From CAYMWF01 sp964394085 [NCBI: uncultured Gemmatimonadota bacterium] (GTDB taxonomy: Bacteria > GCA-2686955 > CAYMWF01): a stretch of DNA of 64,000 nt. The position numbers and the translations under genes were made by a program. Within the stretch, counting starts at the first letter, position 1. Each line of letters opens with the position of its first letter. Below are positions 9,816 through 18,846 of this stretch, piece after piece. The DNA lies in the NCBI GenBank assembly GCA_964394085.1, contig CAYMWF010000017.1:1-64000 (forward strand), in the 5' to 3' direction. The notes beneath the pieces were generated by a model that saw nothing but the letters and a program-made list of their open reading frames with translations, was not told the DNA's origin and did no database searches.

Positions 9816-10730
9816 ATGATGCGCAAGAGCAAGGCGATACGACTTCTTTTGACATGCCTGGCGGTCGGAGCGCTCCTCGGATGGAGCACGACCGCGGGAG
9901 CGAGAAGCAGCGGAGCTCCGGCAGGCATGGCGGGCGACCCCCCGGACTTCTTTACATGCACGAACTGCCACAGCTCCTTTCCTCTGAACTCGGGCAACGG
10001 AAGTCTTTTTCTGGATACCTCCGACATCCCTCCGGAAGGATATGCTCCGGATGAAGTCTATACGCTAAGTGTGCACCTCGAGGATCCCGGCATGAGCCGC
10101 TGGGGCTTCGAGCTCATACCGCTCGATGACGAGGATGCCATGGCCGGCGACCTTGCTCCGGGCAGCACCGACTCGACGTTGATAAAGAGTTCGGGAGCCA
10201 GGGACTATATCACCCATACAAGCCTCGGAACATGGCGGGGAACTCCTGACGGTCCGGTTTCCTGGCGATTCCTCTGGACCGCTCCACCGGCGGGAACAGG
10301 AGCGGTGGAATTCTTTTTTACCGGCAATGCCGCAAATAACAACGGGGGTACGTTCGGCGATTACATCTATTCGAACTCACTGATCGTTGATGAAGAATTC
10401 GGCGGCCTCGTCGTGACTTTGAGCGGCATGCCGGAGACCATCCAGCGCGGAAACCTACTCTCCTTCACCGGAACGATTACCAATCCGGGTTCGCATCCCG
10501 GGAGCTTCGACGAAGCGGTGCTCGATGCTGCAGGGCCGATACCTCCCCAGGAGATTCCGCTTTATGCCGGGGGAGCCGTCACGTTACAGCCGGGGAAATT
10601 CCTCAGCGCGCCGATCGAGGTTTTCGTGCCGGGCATCGCGCCGGCCGGAACTTATTCTGTCGAGGTCTCGATATACCTGGCGGGGGAGCACATCGACTCC
10701 GACGGTTTCGATATCGAAGTGATTCCTTGA
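9816..10730 (+). CDS. Secreted CxxCH 'choice-of-anchor V'-type protein with Ig-like C-terminus
   Basis: Translation is taken from the ATG at 9816, where AAAGGA lies 5 nt upstream; the frame is open further 5' but without a start site. The 304-residue protein has a signal sequence (residues 1-29). GAPAGMAGDPPDFFTCTNCH follows, giving a single CxxCH at C48-C51-H52, then a Reeler-like beta domain. From memory this N-terminal arrangement matches the 'choice-of-anchor V' family seen in Bacteroidetes-type bacteria. CxxCH could attach one c-type heme or bind metal; neither can be decided here. The last 105 residues or so are the same Ig-like module found in the neighbouring beta-helix proteins (LSFTGTITN, VFVPGIAPAGTY). 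Confidence 0.8.
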   Translation: MMRKSKAIRLLLTCLAVGALLGWSTTAGARSSGAPAGMAGDPPDFFTCTNCHSSFPLNSGNGSLFLDTSDIPPEGYAPDEVYTLSVHLEDPGMSRWGFELIPLDDEDAMAGDLAPGSTDSTLIKSSGARDYITHTSLGTWRGTPDGPVSWRFLWTAPPAGTGAVEFFFTGNAANNNGGTFGDYIYSNSLIVDEEFGGLVVTLSGMPETIQRGNLLSFTGTITNPGSHPGSFDEAVLDAAGPIPPQEIPLYAGGAVTLQPGKFLSAPIEVFVPGIAPAGTYSVEVSIYLAGEHIDSDGFDIEVIP

Positions 10731-10840
10731 ACCGAAGACGCGTTCGAAGCGCGGGGAGCGTATACGAGGATGAGACATCGCTTCGTGAACTCGGCACCGC
10801 CCCTGTTGCCGAAGGCCTGTTCCGGGGGGCGGCAATCCCC

Positions 10841-13800
10841 CTACATGCCGAATATCCTGAAGGCGCCCCAGTAATAGGGGTTATTCCAGCTCGGGTTGTT
10901 GATGAACCCCGACTGGGCTTTTTTCAGGGCCTGGAGAGGAGACAGCCCCTCATCCTTCATGAGGCGGTAAAACTCCGCCATCAGGAGTGAAGTCGACAGG
11001 TCGTCGACAGACCAGAGGCTGGCCACCACCGTGCGGGCTCCGGCCCTCAGGAACCCGCCCGGCAGGCCGATGAATTCGTCGGAACCGTCGCCCGGGGAGA
11101 CGAGGCCGGTTTCGCAGGCGCTCAGCACCACCAGCTCGACGCCGCTCAGGTCGATTCCGTATGTGATCTCCTTCAGGGTCAAATTCTCCCGGTCGCCCCG
11201 GGGGACCTCGCCTGTTTCATCGGACGGGGTTTGATTCCGGCTGTCCCGGGAGACGGCGGCGCTTTTCTCGAGCGGGGTTTGTTCCGGATCTTCCCGAGAG
11301 GCCGCAACGGGCTCCTCGAGCGGTGCACCTTCCCGGCCGGTATCCGGCTGCCCGGCGAGGATTATCCCCGAACTCCACGGATCCTCCGGGTCGAAAAACC
11401 CGTGGCAGACGAGGTGAAGCACATCCGCCTCCTTCGCCCCGTCGACAAACGTGGCCCTGGTCGCCCCGGCGCCGGCCAGGCGGCGCACCTTCCCCGGAAA
11501 ATGCTTTTCAACCGATTCGGCTTCCATCATCGACCAGTCCAGGTCGTCCGTCGGATCAGTAACGATCAGGACATCATCCATTCTCGCCGGCGCAACCTGC
11601 GACAGGGTCAGAAGCACGCTTACGCCGGGCGCGAAGGAGAGCTCGTAATCTTCGAGCAGGTATCTGCGGCCGACGACGGACGGATGTTTCATGAGGTGGA
11701 GGGGAAGAATGTGCAGCAGCAGGTGGGGAACCATGACGAGGCGTTCGATACCCTGAAACTTTTCATCCAGCAGCCCGAAAGCGCCGGCGAACAATTCTTC
11801 GAAAAGCGACCGGGCGGTATCTTCGATGATATCCCCGACCAGTTCTTTTTCGGAATTGTTGAGGCCCGATCGCCAGGCTTCGGTTATCGCCGCCATCCTG
11901 TCCATGGTGAATTCTCCGCTGAACGACGTTTCGGTGACGAGCGAACCGCCGGATACTGCGAGCAGAAACACGGCGGAACCATGGGCCGTTACATTGCAGA
12001 CCAGCAGGCATGTTTTCTCATCGGCCAGGAGAGTCTCGACCTGATTCAGTGTGATACGTTCGGTCTTGAAGAATTCTGGTGCGTAAGTCTGGATCCGGCC
12101 GATCAAGCTTTCGAACTCTTCAAACTTCCCTCCGACTTCTTCGGCGATGGCCAGGAAAGGTCTTCCGCCCGGAACCATCCCTCTCTGTTCTGCCTCGAGT
12201 TCTCTAAGCTGTTCGACTATTTCGAGGTAGTCTCTCCGGTCGCCCTCGCGAATTTCCGTATCGAAGAGCCTCCTGTCTCTCTCGAGCGATTCGCCGAGCT
12301 CCCTCGTTCTTCCCTGCTCCAGCCATTCGAGTGCTCCGGTGATATCACCCAGGCGGGCCGAAGCGAGCGATGCATGGTAATACAGGACGGAGCCTTCCTC
12401 GGTCTCGCGGGTGCGCCCGGTTATCGAAGTAGCCTGCCCCTGGAGGTATCGGTCGGCTTTTCTACCTGTTTCCGCCGTATCCAGCACACCCCGCAAGTCG
12501 CCCCTTCCGAGCAGGATCCCGGTGAGGTTTACGACCGTTCCCCGGCATTCCCTCGGAAAGGAGCGGATATCCGCGAGTTCAAAAGCTTCTTTCAGGAGTT
12601 CGAGAACCCTCTCCGAAAAAGAGCCCCCGCCGCATTTTTCCAGCTCGATAAGAGCCAGGGCCAGGTAATTCAGGACCAGGATATGGGACCTCGTGTCGTC
12701 GACGGGATCGGCAAGCCGGATGTATTCCTCGTATAGCCGGACGGACCGTTCCAGGTTCCGGCGCCGCCCGCCCCGTTTGCGGAAATAATTTACATAGGCC
12801 AGGTTGAACAGCGTCTTGACATGCTCGCGTTTCGAACTGTCGACACGCCTGATCCTGAGGGTCGCCTCCAGGAGCTCATTCGCCTTTTCGAGGTTTTCGT
12901 CGCGATCGCCGCGGAGTCGGTCGCCGTAACAGACGGCCATGTTGCTCGTTGTGATCGCCCAGTACCTGGGGAAAGCTTCTTCTGTCCTGACGCGGAGGGA
13001 ACGCCGGTACAGATCGATAGCTTTTTCAAGGTTCCCGGCCCGGTCTCCTCTTAACCGTTTTTCGTAGACGGCCGCCAGGTTGTTCACAGCGGTCGACCAC
13101 CTGAAAGGTTGATCGTTTTCGGTCCAGATCGTCAGCGCAGCCTCGTAGCACCTGAGAGCCTCCTCGGCGTTCACCGAGTTGTCACCCCTCAGGCGATGCC
13201 TGTAGAGGAGCGCCAGGTTGTGCTGAAACCGGGCCCAGTGATCCGGGTATTCGTCCCTGGTCCAGATGGCGGAAGATTCCCGGGCCAGCTCGATGGCCCG
13301 CTCCAGGTTCGCAGCCCGGCTTCCATTGAGCCGTCTTCTGAACGCCACCGACATGTTCGTCAGTGTAGAGGCCCACTCGAAGGGAAAGGCTTCAGGGGTG
13401 CCGTTATCCAGGATCCAGGCATACAGTTCGATGGCGGATTCTATGTTGTCGGCCTGATCTCCGGTGAGACGGTTCTGGTAAGCTATTCCGAGGTTGATCC
13501 TGCTCCTGATCCGCTCGGCGAGAATGTCGAGACGATCCCAGAACCCGGAGAGAGAGTTGAATATCCGGATCATTCTTTCGATGTTGTCCGCGCGGCTCCC
13601 CCGCTGGCAGCGGAGCAGCGAAAATCCGAGCTGATGTTCCACTTCAGCCCGGAGGAGCGGATGTTCATCGCCATCCAGATCCTGCAGGACCGATTCGAAC
13701 AGTTCTCCCGCATCGTCAAATCTGTCGAGCCTGAAAAGCCTCACTGCCTCCTGGCACTGCTGAACAACCCGCGGATGCGTCACCCTGGAAAAGGCATCGC

Positions 13801-14059
13801 GGCATTCATCGCTCAACCTGGTGCCGAAAAACGCCCGCTCGATTCCGACCTCCCTGCAGCGGTTGAACAGATACATGTTGGACGAGATCCCGCTCACCCC
13901 GGCGTGGTCGCTGCCGGCTTTCGCTTCCTCGCGCATACGCTCCAGAAAGACCATACCCTCGTCGCTGTACAGTTCGGGATGCGCTACGATGATACGCCAG
14001 GTGTAGCTCCTGATGGGAGAAGCGAGTATCTCTCTGAACAGACTTTCGAAATCGACCAT
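10841..14059 (-). CDS. TPR-CHAT caspase-like protease
   Basis: The 1072-residue protein has no signal peptide and is presumably cytoplasmic. It has a conserved 75-residue N-terminal part and many TPR-like repeats of 40-50 residues (LRGDRAxNLEKAI then RTEEAFPRYWA) to about residue 560. A helical linker and a C-terminal CHAT domain follow. CHAT is a caspase-fold peptidase family; the expected dyad is visible as H886 (LVCHGFF) and C982 (SACETG). A degenerate 16-residue repeat insert lies between them. The gene is divergent from a large beta-helix gene and resembles the frameshifted copy at 3995-6948 throughout. TPR-CHAT proteins are known as regulated proteases that cut partner proteins on activation. 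The partner here is unknown. Confidence 0.9.
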   Translation of the reverse strand: MVDFESLFREILASPIRSYTWRIIVAHPELYSDEGMVFLERMREEAKAGSDHAGVSGISSNMYLFNRCREVGIERAFFGTRLSDECRDAFSRVTHPRVVQQCQEAVRLFRLDRFDDAGELFESVLQDLDGDEHPLLRAEVEHQLGFSLLRCQRGSRADNIERMIRIFNSLSGFWDRLDILAERIRSRINLGIAYQNRLTGDQADNIESAIELYAWILDNGTPEAFPFEWASTLTNMSVAFRRRLNGSRAANLERAIELARESSAIWTRDEYPDHWARFQHNLALLYRHRLRGDNSVNAEEALRCYEAALTIWTENDQPFRWSTAVNNLAAVYEKRLRGDRAGNLEKAIDLYRRSLRVRTEEAFPRYWAITTSNMAVCYGDRLRGDRDENLEKANELLEATLRIRRVDSSKREHVKTLFNLAYVNYFRKRGGRRRNLERSVRLYEEYIRLADPVDDTRSHILVLNYLALALIELEKCGGGSFSERVLELLKEAFELADIRSFPRECRGTVVNLTGILLGRGDLRGVLDTAETGRKADRYLQGQATSITGRTRETEEGSVLYYHASLASARLGDITGALEWLEQGRTRELGESLERDRRLFDTEIREGDRRDYLEIVEQLRELEAEQRGMVPGGRPFLAIAEEVGGKFEEFESLIGRIQTYAPEFFKTERITLNQVETLLADEKTCLLVCNVTAHGSAVFLLAVSGGSLVTETSFSGEFTMDRMAAITEAWRSGLNNSEKELVGDIIEDTARSLFEELFAGAFGLLDEKFQGIERLVMVPHLLLHILPLHLMKHPSVVGRRYLLEDYELSFAPGVSVLLTLSQVAPARMDDVLIVTDPTDDLDWSMMEAESVEKHFPGKVRRLAGAGATRATFVDGAKEADVLHLVCHGFFDPEDPWSSGIILAGQPDTGREGAPLEEPVAASREDPEQTPLEKSAAVSRDSRNQTPSDETGEVPRGDRENLTLKEITYGIDLSGVELVVLSACETGLVSPGDGSDEFIGLPGGFLRAGARTVVASLWSVDDLSTSLLMAEFYRLMKDEGLSPLQALKKAQSGFINNPSWNNPYYWGAFRIFGM
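11192..11330 (-). repeat. Degenerate 48-bp repeat insert in the second CHAT domain
   Basis: About three diverged copies of a 48-bp unit encode EEPVAASREDPEQTPL, EKSAAVSRDSRNQTPS and DETGEVPRGD. They occupy the same position, between catalytic His and Cys, as the nearly perfect repeats in the first CHAT gene. The array therefore looks like an older version of the same feature. Confidence 0.8.
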
Positions 14060-14131
14060 AACGGCACCGTCGCTTTATTGACTGGCTGCGGGATGCAGGA
14101 ACCAACTCTGTTTGAAATAGCTGACAATCAT

Positions 14132-14160
14132 ATAGTACCCCAATCCCCTCTCAGATTCAA
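14132..14160 (-). promoter_or_regulatory. Sigma-70-like promoter of the second TPR-CHAT gene
   Basis: On the minus strand TTGAAT (14155-14160), a 17-nt spacer and TACTAT (14132-14137) lie about 70 nt before the ATG at 14059. Boxes and spacing match those of the first CHAT gene, and the leader between promoter and start codon is also similar (GTTGGTTCCTGCATCC, then GCGACGGTGCCG). Confidence 0.65.
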
Positions 14161-14298
14161 TAATGTAACGAACCCGTATAACCGAAGTCCCCGGCACCGG
14201 GCTCCCCGGCATTCTTCACCATCGAGCTTGCCGTTCAGGGTTTTCGCTGCTAAAATTCCATGTATTCAAGGAACACACTGTAAAGGAAGGAGCCCCGC

Positions 14299-17200
14299 AT
14301 GCCGCGAACAATCGCCGCCGTCCTCGCACAGGTCTGCTTCTTATTGATTCTTTTTTCATCGCCGGGATTCGGTGCGACAATCCGCGTCCCTTCCGACCAG
14401 CCGACCATCCAGGCCGGCATCGACGCCTCGGTCGACGGTGACACCGTGCTCGTCGCCGACGGCACTTACTCCGGCCCCGGGAACATCGGAATCGACTTTG
14501 AGGGCAGAGCAATCAGCTTGCTGTCGGAAAACGGGCCGGCCGCCACCATTATCGACTGCCGGTGCGACCACAGGGGATTCGAGTTCACGAGCGGCGAAAA
14601 ACTATCGTCGATCCTGGAAGGTTTCTCAATCCTCGGAGGTACCAGCTGGGAAGGCGGCGGGATCCAGTGCGAAGGCTCCTCTCCAACAATCAGGAACTGC
14701 ATGATTTCCGGGATTGGGGGAGCCAAAGGAAGCGGGATCTATTGCGCGCGCTCCTCCCCGAGGATCACGGACTGTACGATTTCCGGGTATACCGAACGCA
14801 GCTTGAGCGGAATATACTGCCGGCAATCCTCGCCGATTATCACGAACTGCGATATATACGACATTATTGCAGGCGGAGGCGGAGGCGGCATCTACTGTTA
14901 CGAATCGAACCCGGAAATAATCGATTGTTCGATTTTCCGCAATACCGCCTCCTACGGCGGCGGAATCTACTGCAGCAAGTCTTCACCCACTATCAGGCAT
15001 TGTGTGATAGCCGGGAACGAAACCACTCATTCCAAATACGGCGGCGGCGCGATCTACTGCCTGAACTCAACGCCGGTAGTCGCCAACTGCACCCTCACCG
15101 GGAACTGCGCCAATGTGAAAACCGGAGGAATCCACACCGAAGATTCTTACCCGGTAATAACGAACAGCATACTCTGGGATAATGATCCTCCCGAGTTTTA
15201 CGTATCCGGAGAAGGCGGTCCGGTCGTCACCTATTCCGACGTGCAGGGAGGCTGGACCGGCGAAGGCAATATCGACGCCGATCCCCTCTTCGTGGATCCG
15301 GATTCATGGAATTTCAGATTACAGGCCGAATCCCCTTGTATCGATGCCGGAGATCCCTGTTCGAGGATGGATGCGGACGGCTCCAGAAACGACGCGGGCG
15401 CTTTCGGGGGGAACGGCGACATGCCGGACGGCTCTGTCGGAGGTTGTTTGTCCGGCACACTGTCCAAGCTCAATTCCCCCTACATCGTGTCGGAAAACAT
15501 CGTGATAGAAACCGGCGCTGAACTCGAAATCGAGCCGGGTGTCGAGCTTCTGATTCACAATAACAGCAGCATCATCGTTTACGGCGAACTTTCGGCCGAT
15601 GGAACGCCGGACGACTCTATCACGGTTACAAGATACAAAGAATGGGACACGTGCGGAGGGTTCAGGTTCCTCGGAGGAGCCGGGTCTCTATCCTTCTGCC
15701 GGATCGAAAATTGCCGAAACGGCGAGGGCGGGGCGATATACTGCGCATCTTCATCACCGCGGATCACCGGCTGCACCATATCCGGCAACAGCACCGTCTG
15801 GGGCGACGGCGGCGGAATCTGTTGTTACGATTCCTTCCCGACCATCACGAACTGTTTGATTACCGGGAATGTAGTAACAGGGCAATATGACGATGGCGGC
15901 GGAATCTATTCCTGCGACTCGTACCCCACCATTTCAAACTGCACGATTTCAGGAAATTCCGCTTCCGACGGCAGCGGAATCTACGCCGACTACGCAAATA
16001 TCACGAACTGCATAATCTGGCTGGATTCGATCGCCACAACCCGGACGGGTGAACTGGACATCACATTTTCAGACATCGAAGGAGGCTGGCCCGGCGAGGG
16101 CAACATCGACGCCGATCCGCTGTTCGTCGACCCGGAATCCGGCGATTACCGCCTGCAGCCCGGTTCGCCGTGCATAGATGCGGGAGATCCCCATTCGAGG
16201 CTCGACAGTGACGGTTCCGCCAATGACATGGGTTGTTTCGGCGGGCTGGGCGAACTGCCCGAAGGAACTATTGGCGGCTGCGTCTCGGGCATTCTTTCCA
16301 CGGACGGCTCGCCGTACATCGTGTTATCCGACCTCGTGATTGAAAAGGGAACAACCCTCGCAGTCGAACCGGGCGTGGAAATCCATCTTCATAACGGATG
16401 CGGTGTATTCGTACATGGTGAACTGCTGGCCGAAGGAACTGAAGACAGCTCCATTTTTTTCACGAAATTCCTGGATGAAGATGCCGGCGGCGGGATCAGG
16501 TTCGTCAACGGTTCGGGGACGCTCGAATACTGCACCATCCAAAACTGCCGAAACTATAACGGAGGCGGAATCTACTGCCATTCCTCGCATCCTTCCATCT
16601 CGAAATGCACCATTTCGGGGAATACTGCGTTGGGAGGCGGCGGAGGGATCTATGTCAACAGCTCATCTCAGGCGATAGAGGATTGTTTCATAAGCGATAA
16701 TTACGCTTTCAACGGCGGAGGTTTCTTCTGTTCCCATTCCGACATTTCCATATCCGGTTCGAATGTAACCGCCAACAGGGCTGAAAACCGCGGCGGGGGC
16801 CTCTATTTCTACAGATCCACCCCGTCAATCACCGGATGTTCGATTTCCGCGAATTCGGTCGATTCGTCCGGTGGCGGCGGTATCTATTCTTCGTTTTCCG
16901 ATCCGACAATCGAGGACTGCACGATTTCATCAAATCGCGCCGAAGGTACCGGCGGTGTCTTCTGTTATCCCTCTCCTTTGACAATATTGAACTCCACCAT
17001 CTCAGGGAATAGCGGGGGAAGCGGGATCTATTGTTATGAATCTTCGATCATCGAAAACTGTGTAGTCTCCAACAATCAATGCCATAGTATGAGCGCCTTC
17101 GGCGGAGGAATCCACTGCAAGGGAACCGTCGTACGGAATTGCGAAATAAGATCGAATCACATCGGGTATTATTATGGATATGGAAGCAGCGGCGGCGGTA

Positions 17201-18570
17201 TCTACTGCCTGTCCTCTACAATCGAGAACTGCATAATCAGCGGAAATTCGGCGACAGGAGCAGTCGAATCCGTTGACGGCGGCGGGATATACGCAAATTC
17301 TTCGAGTACAATCTCAAACTGCACAATAACCTCCAACAGCGTACAAAGTTACGATGATATGGGTTACGGTGGAGGAATATACTGTTCCAGGCATGGCTGT
17401 ACCGTTATAGAAAACTGCACCTTGTTGGATAATCGGACCGAAGATTACGGAGGCGGGGTTTATTGCGAGGGCTCCTCGATCATAAAAGATTGTATTGTTA
17501 CTTCAAACACCGGGTATTGCGGAGGAGGCGGCATCTACTGTGAAGACGCAGATTCGCTGACGATCTCGGACTGCACGGTATCAGAACATGATGGACTGAT
17601 CGGCGGCGGCATCTTCTTGAAAGGTCCATCGAACCCGATAATAGAAAACTGCATTATACTCGATAATGTCGCGTACTATGACGGGGGCGGGATCTTTTCT
17701 TCGGACGGGTCCGATGCCGTTATCACTGCCTGCACATTTTCAGGTAATTCGGCCGAACAGGGGGGCGGGATAGCCTGTAAGGCATCAGCCCCGACAATAT
17801 CGAGCTGTCTTTTTATAATGAATACCGCTCAAAGCACTCTTGGATCAGCATTTGGAGGCGGGGTCTATTGTTCCGGTTCCCCGATCCTGGAAAGCTGCAC
17901 CTTCCAGAAGAACCAGGCCGGCGATTTCGGCGGCGGTATATATACCACCGGCAATCCGACCATAACGAACTGCATACTCCGGGACGACTCTCCCGATGAA
18001 ATCCACGCTCCCTCGGGCGATCCCGTGGTTTTATATTCGGATATAGAGGGGGGGTGGCCCGGCCCCGGCAATATCGACGGCGACCCCAGGTTCGTGAAGG
18101 ATGAATGGGGGGATTACCATTTACTCTGGGGATCTCCCTGCATCGACGCCGGTCACCCCGGATTACTCGATCCGGACGGCACGAGAAGCGACATGGGCGC
18201 TTACAGCTTCGACCAGTCCAAAGAGCTGATAATCTACCTTTCGCCGGAGACCAATGAAATCAACCCTGGCGAAACCGGTTCGGTCAGCATGACCATATGC
18301 AACTCCAACCCTTACGAAACAAACTTCGACGCCGGAGCCGGAATCCGTCTTCCGGACGGCTCCCCCTGGCCGGGCAATCCGATTGTCGGCCCGGTCTACG
18401 CATCGATTCGCCCGTCCGGAAATCTTTCCTACGAATTCGATTTCCAGGTGCCGCAGGGCTGGCTCCCCGGAACCTACTCCTTCGCCGCCGGAGTCGGCTA
18501 CTGCGGGAGGCGTTACGATCTGGACCACTTCGAGTTCGACGTGGTCGAACACCGAAGCGGCATCGAGTAA
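14299..18570 (+). CDS. Giant secreted beta-helix protein with three helix segments
   Basis: The 1423-residue protein has a signal sequence (VCFLLILFSSPGFG, about residues 10-24), the N-cap QPTIQAGIDASVDGDTVLV, and long runs of GGGIYC-SSP-I-NC rungs. Two internal linkers each contain a PCIDAGDP motif, then GG-SG-LS---SPYIV, then an EPGVE(L/I)-HN segment, and separate three beta-helix blocks. The C-terminus has an Ig-like module with LPDGSPWPGNPIVGPVYASI. The same linker and module recur in the 40186-48508 operon. Cysteines recur on nearly every rung. GGAAGGAG lies about 7 nt before the ATG. It is divergent from one TPR-CHAT gene and followed by another. A surface-structure role is inferred. 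Confidence 0.92.
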   Translation: MPRTIAAVLAQVCFLLILFSSPGFGATIRVPSDQPTIQAGIDASVDGDTVLVADGTYSGPGNIGIDFEGRAISLLSENGPAATIIDCRCDHRGFEFTSGEKLSSILEGFSILGGTSWEGGGIQCEGSSPTIRNCMISGIGGAKGSGIYCARSSPRITDCTISGYTERSLSGIYCRQSSPIITNCDIYDIIAGGGGGGIYCYESNPEIIDCSIFRNTASYGGGIYCSKSSPTIRHCVIAGNETTHSKYGGGAIYCLNSTPVVANCTLTGNCANVKTGGIHTEDSYPVITNSILWDNDPPEFYVSGEGGPVVTYSDVQGGWTGEGNIDADPLFVDPDSWNFRLQAESPCIDAGDPCSRMDADGSRNDAGAFGGNGDMPDGSVGGCLSGTLSKLNSPYIVSENIVIETGAELEIEPGVELLIHNNSSIIVYGELSADGTPDDSITVTRYKEWDTCGGFRFLGGAGSLSFCRIENCRNGEGGAIYCASSSPRITGCTISGNSTVWGDGGGICCYDSFPTITNCLITGNVVTGQYDDGGGIYSCDSYPTISNCTISGNSASDGSGIYADYANITNCIIWLDSIATTRTGELDITFSDIEGGWPGEGNIDADPLFVDPESGDYRLQPGSPCIDAGDPHSRLDSDGSANDMGCFGGLGELPEGTIGGCVSGILSTDGSPYIVLSDLVIEKGTTLAVEPGVEIHLHNGCGVFVHGELLAEGTEDSSIFFTKFLDEDAGGGIRFVNGSGTLEYCTIQNCRNYNGGGIYCHSSHPSISKCTISGNTALGGGGGIYVNSSSQAIEDCFISDNYAFNGGGFFCSHSDISISGSNVTANRAENRGGGLYFYRSTPSITGCSISANSVDSSGGGGIYSSFSDPTIEDCTISSNRAEGTGGVFCYPSPLTILNSTISGNSGGSGIYCYESSIIENCVVSNNQCHSMSAFGGGIHCKGTVVRNCEIRSNHIGYYYGYGSSGGGIYCLSSTIENCIISGNSATGAVESVDGGGIYANSSSTISNCTITSNSVQSYDDMGYGGGIYCSRHGCTVIENCTLLDNRTEDYGGGVYCEGSSIIKDCIVTSNTGYCGGGGIYCEDADSLTISDCTVSEHDGLIGGGIFLKGPSNPIIENCIILDNVAYYDGGGIFSSDGSDAVITACTFSGNSAEQGGGIACKASAPTISSCLFIMNTAQSTLGSAFGGGVYCSGSPILESCTFQKNQAGDFGGGIYTTGNPTITNCILRDDSPDEIHAPSGDPVVLYSDIEGGWPGPGNIDGDPRFVKDEWGDYHLLWGSPCIDAGHPGLLDPDGTRSDMGAYSFDQSKELIIYLSPETNEINPGETGSVSMTICNSNPYETNFDAGAGIRLPDGSPWPGNPIVGPVYASIRPSGNLSYEFDFQVPQGWLPGTYSFAAGVGYCGRRYDLDHFEFDVVEHRSGIE

Positions 18571-18599
18571 TCTTCCCCGGCAGATTCCGTCGTATTTTT

Positions 18600-18609
18600 G
18601 TCACGTGAC
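18600..18609. repeat. GTCACGTGAC palindrome
   Basis: The 10-bp palindrome GTCACGTGAC follows TTTTT in the 276-bp gap between the giant beta-helix gene and the third CHAT gene. Longer versions of the same palindrome occur at 52448-52467 and 60960-60975. It may be a dispersed site or the remnant of a mobile repeat. Confidence 0.55.
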
Positions 18610-18736
18610 TTTTCTGCCTTGGGACTCCTGTATCGCGGCGGATATTCCATCAACGGCCACACATTTTATCGAATCGCTACCCTCAAAGCTCCCCTCGCCG
18701 GCATTGATCCGTCACAGTATCGGAATAAGTTGATCG

Positions 18737-18766
18737 TTGCGCCCGCCGGCGGATTGCGTCTATTAT
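18737..18766 (+). promoter_or_regulatory. Possible promoter of the third TPR-CHAT gene
   Basis: TTGCGC (18737-18742), an 18-nt spacer and TATTAT (18761-18766) are present. The -35 box is weak, but the distance to the chosen ATG at 18847 (about 80 nt) is close to that in the other two CHAT genes, about 70 nt. Confidence 0.4.
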
Positions 18767-18846
18767 CTTGACGGGCCGGTAACCCGGTGACCGGTTTTTT
18801 CGGAGCAATAGATACCAGCACCCATCCTCCAGACCGAGACTTCGAA

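Noticed and set aside
18787-18846. GTG start at 18787 for the third CHAT protease
   Set aside because: The extra 20 residues do not align with the two paralogues, whose starts match the ATG at 18847.
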